From Centroberyx gerrardi (lineage: Eukaryota; Chordata; Actinopteri; Beryciformes; Berycidae): a stretch of DNA of 64,000 bases. The notes below the pieces were generated by a model that was not told the origin of the DNA, did no database searches, and worked only from the letters and a program-made list of their open reading frames with translations. A program made the position numbers and the translations under genes. The stretch covers positions 9,057,504 to 9,121,503 of the forward strand of contig NC_136005.1 in assembly GCF_048128805.1 (NCBI RefSeq), given 5' to 3'. Numbering within the stretch: position 1 is the first letter of the stretch; every line of letters begins with the position of its first letter. Shown here one piece after another: positions 63,561 through 64,000 of this stretch.

Positions 63561-64000
63561 TCACACTTGCCCTGTTTTACTTGATTGTAAGTCTGTTTCA
63601 AAGCCTCACTGAGTCAACACCTGTGAATCGGCCCTTTGTGTAGCATGCACAGAAACAAAGCCATAAAAGACACAACATATGTGCATCAGGCTGGATAAGG
63701 GAGCTGCGCGGAATGTGAAGATAATTCGCTCTTATCTGAGGGGAGCCGGTGCCGTCAGTGCAAACAGCTCCTTCCCAACATGTTGCCCATCACTTGGCAT
63801 CTGACCCAACAGCTGCTGGCAAAGGCAGGGGCGCTGTTTACTCATCATTACACATCTGCTGTCCACAAACACAGCAAGCCTCGCAGTCTGATCCCTGCAC
63901 ACAGCGCAGCCATCGGAAAAGACAACAGAAGCCGCCGCTCTCATTACATTGGTGTTATTCCAGTGGGGGTTTTTCTGCGTAGATCAAGCCTGCTGAATGG

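Overview
The window is nuclear DNA of a vertebrate, almost certainly a teleost fish. Coding exons are short and GT-AG spliced, and they encode clear orthologues of human chromosome 1p genes. Introns and intergenic DNA are AT-rich and full of typical fish repeats: hAT-like and TTAA-flanked miniature elements, L2-like 3' tails, and GA, CA and TTTC microsatellites. Gene symbols rest on remembered family sequences, exon phases and gene order; no database search was possible.

Layout, left to right. 1-3.0 kb: no gene seen. 3.1-6.9 kb: ptgfr (+), prostaglandin F receptor, two coding exons. 9.8-13.7 kb: btf3l4 (+), a NAC-beta-like protein, five coding exons. 14.7-25.0 kb: zfyve9 (+), the endosomal FYVE protein SARA, 16 coding exons, 958 residues. 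26.2-29.0 kb: elovl1 (-), a very-long-chain fatty acid elongase, seven coding exons, with possible distal first exons near 33.2-33.6 kb and 41.9-42.1 kb. 29-48 kb: a long gene-poor interval holding repeats and possible 5' exons of elovl1 and mob3c. 48.2-50.8 kb: mob3c (+), a MOB-family kinase adaptor. 51.8-59.9 kb: mknk1 (+), an eIF4E kinase, 14 coding exons and a 2.3-kb 3' UTR. 61.4-63.6 kb: a two-pass membrane protein, probably tmem275 (+).

For the spliced genes the exon coordinates were checked by phase. Every exon set sums to a whole number of codons, and the lengths are 369 aa (ptgfr), 158 (btf3l4), 958 (zfyve9), 323 (elovl1), 216 (mob3c) and 482 (mknk1). The genes do not form one pathway. 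They are a block of conserved gene neighbours (in human, ptgfr maps to 1p31, btf3l4 and zfyve9 to 1p32, mob3c, mknk1 and tmem275 to 1p33, elovl1 to 1p34).

The most interesting signal is in zfyve9. The FYVE domain, a PP1-docking RVWF motif and the long C-terminal domain are intact, but the segment that forms the Smad-binding domain in human SARA is absent, and the N-terminal region is about 470 residues shorter. The same gene has a GC-AG intron whose acceptor is fed by a (TG)n repeat. Other points are a duplicated ptgfr splice donor flanking a hAT-like insertion, several perfect or nested inverted repeats in introns, and competing start codons in mknk1. No prokaryote-type system, CRISPR array, tRNA, rRNA or recognisable retroviral element was seen.
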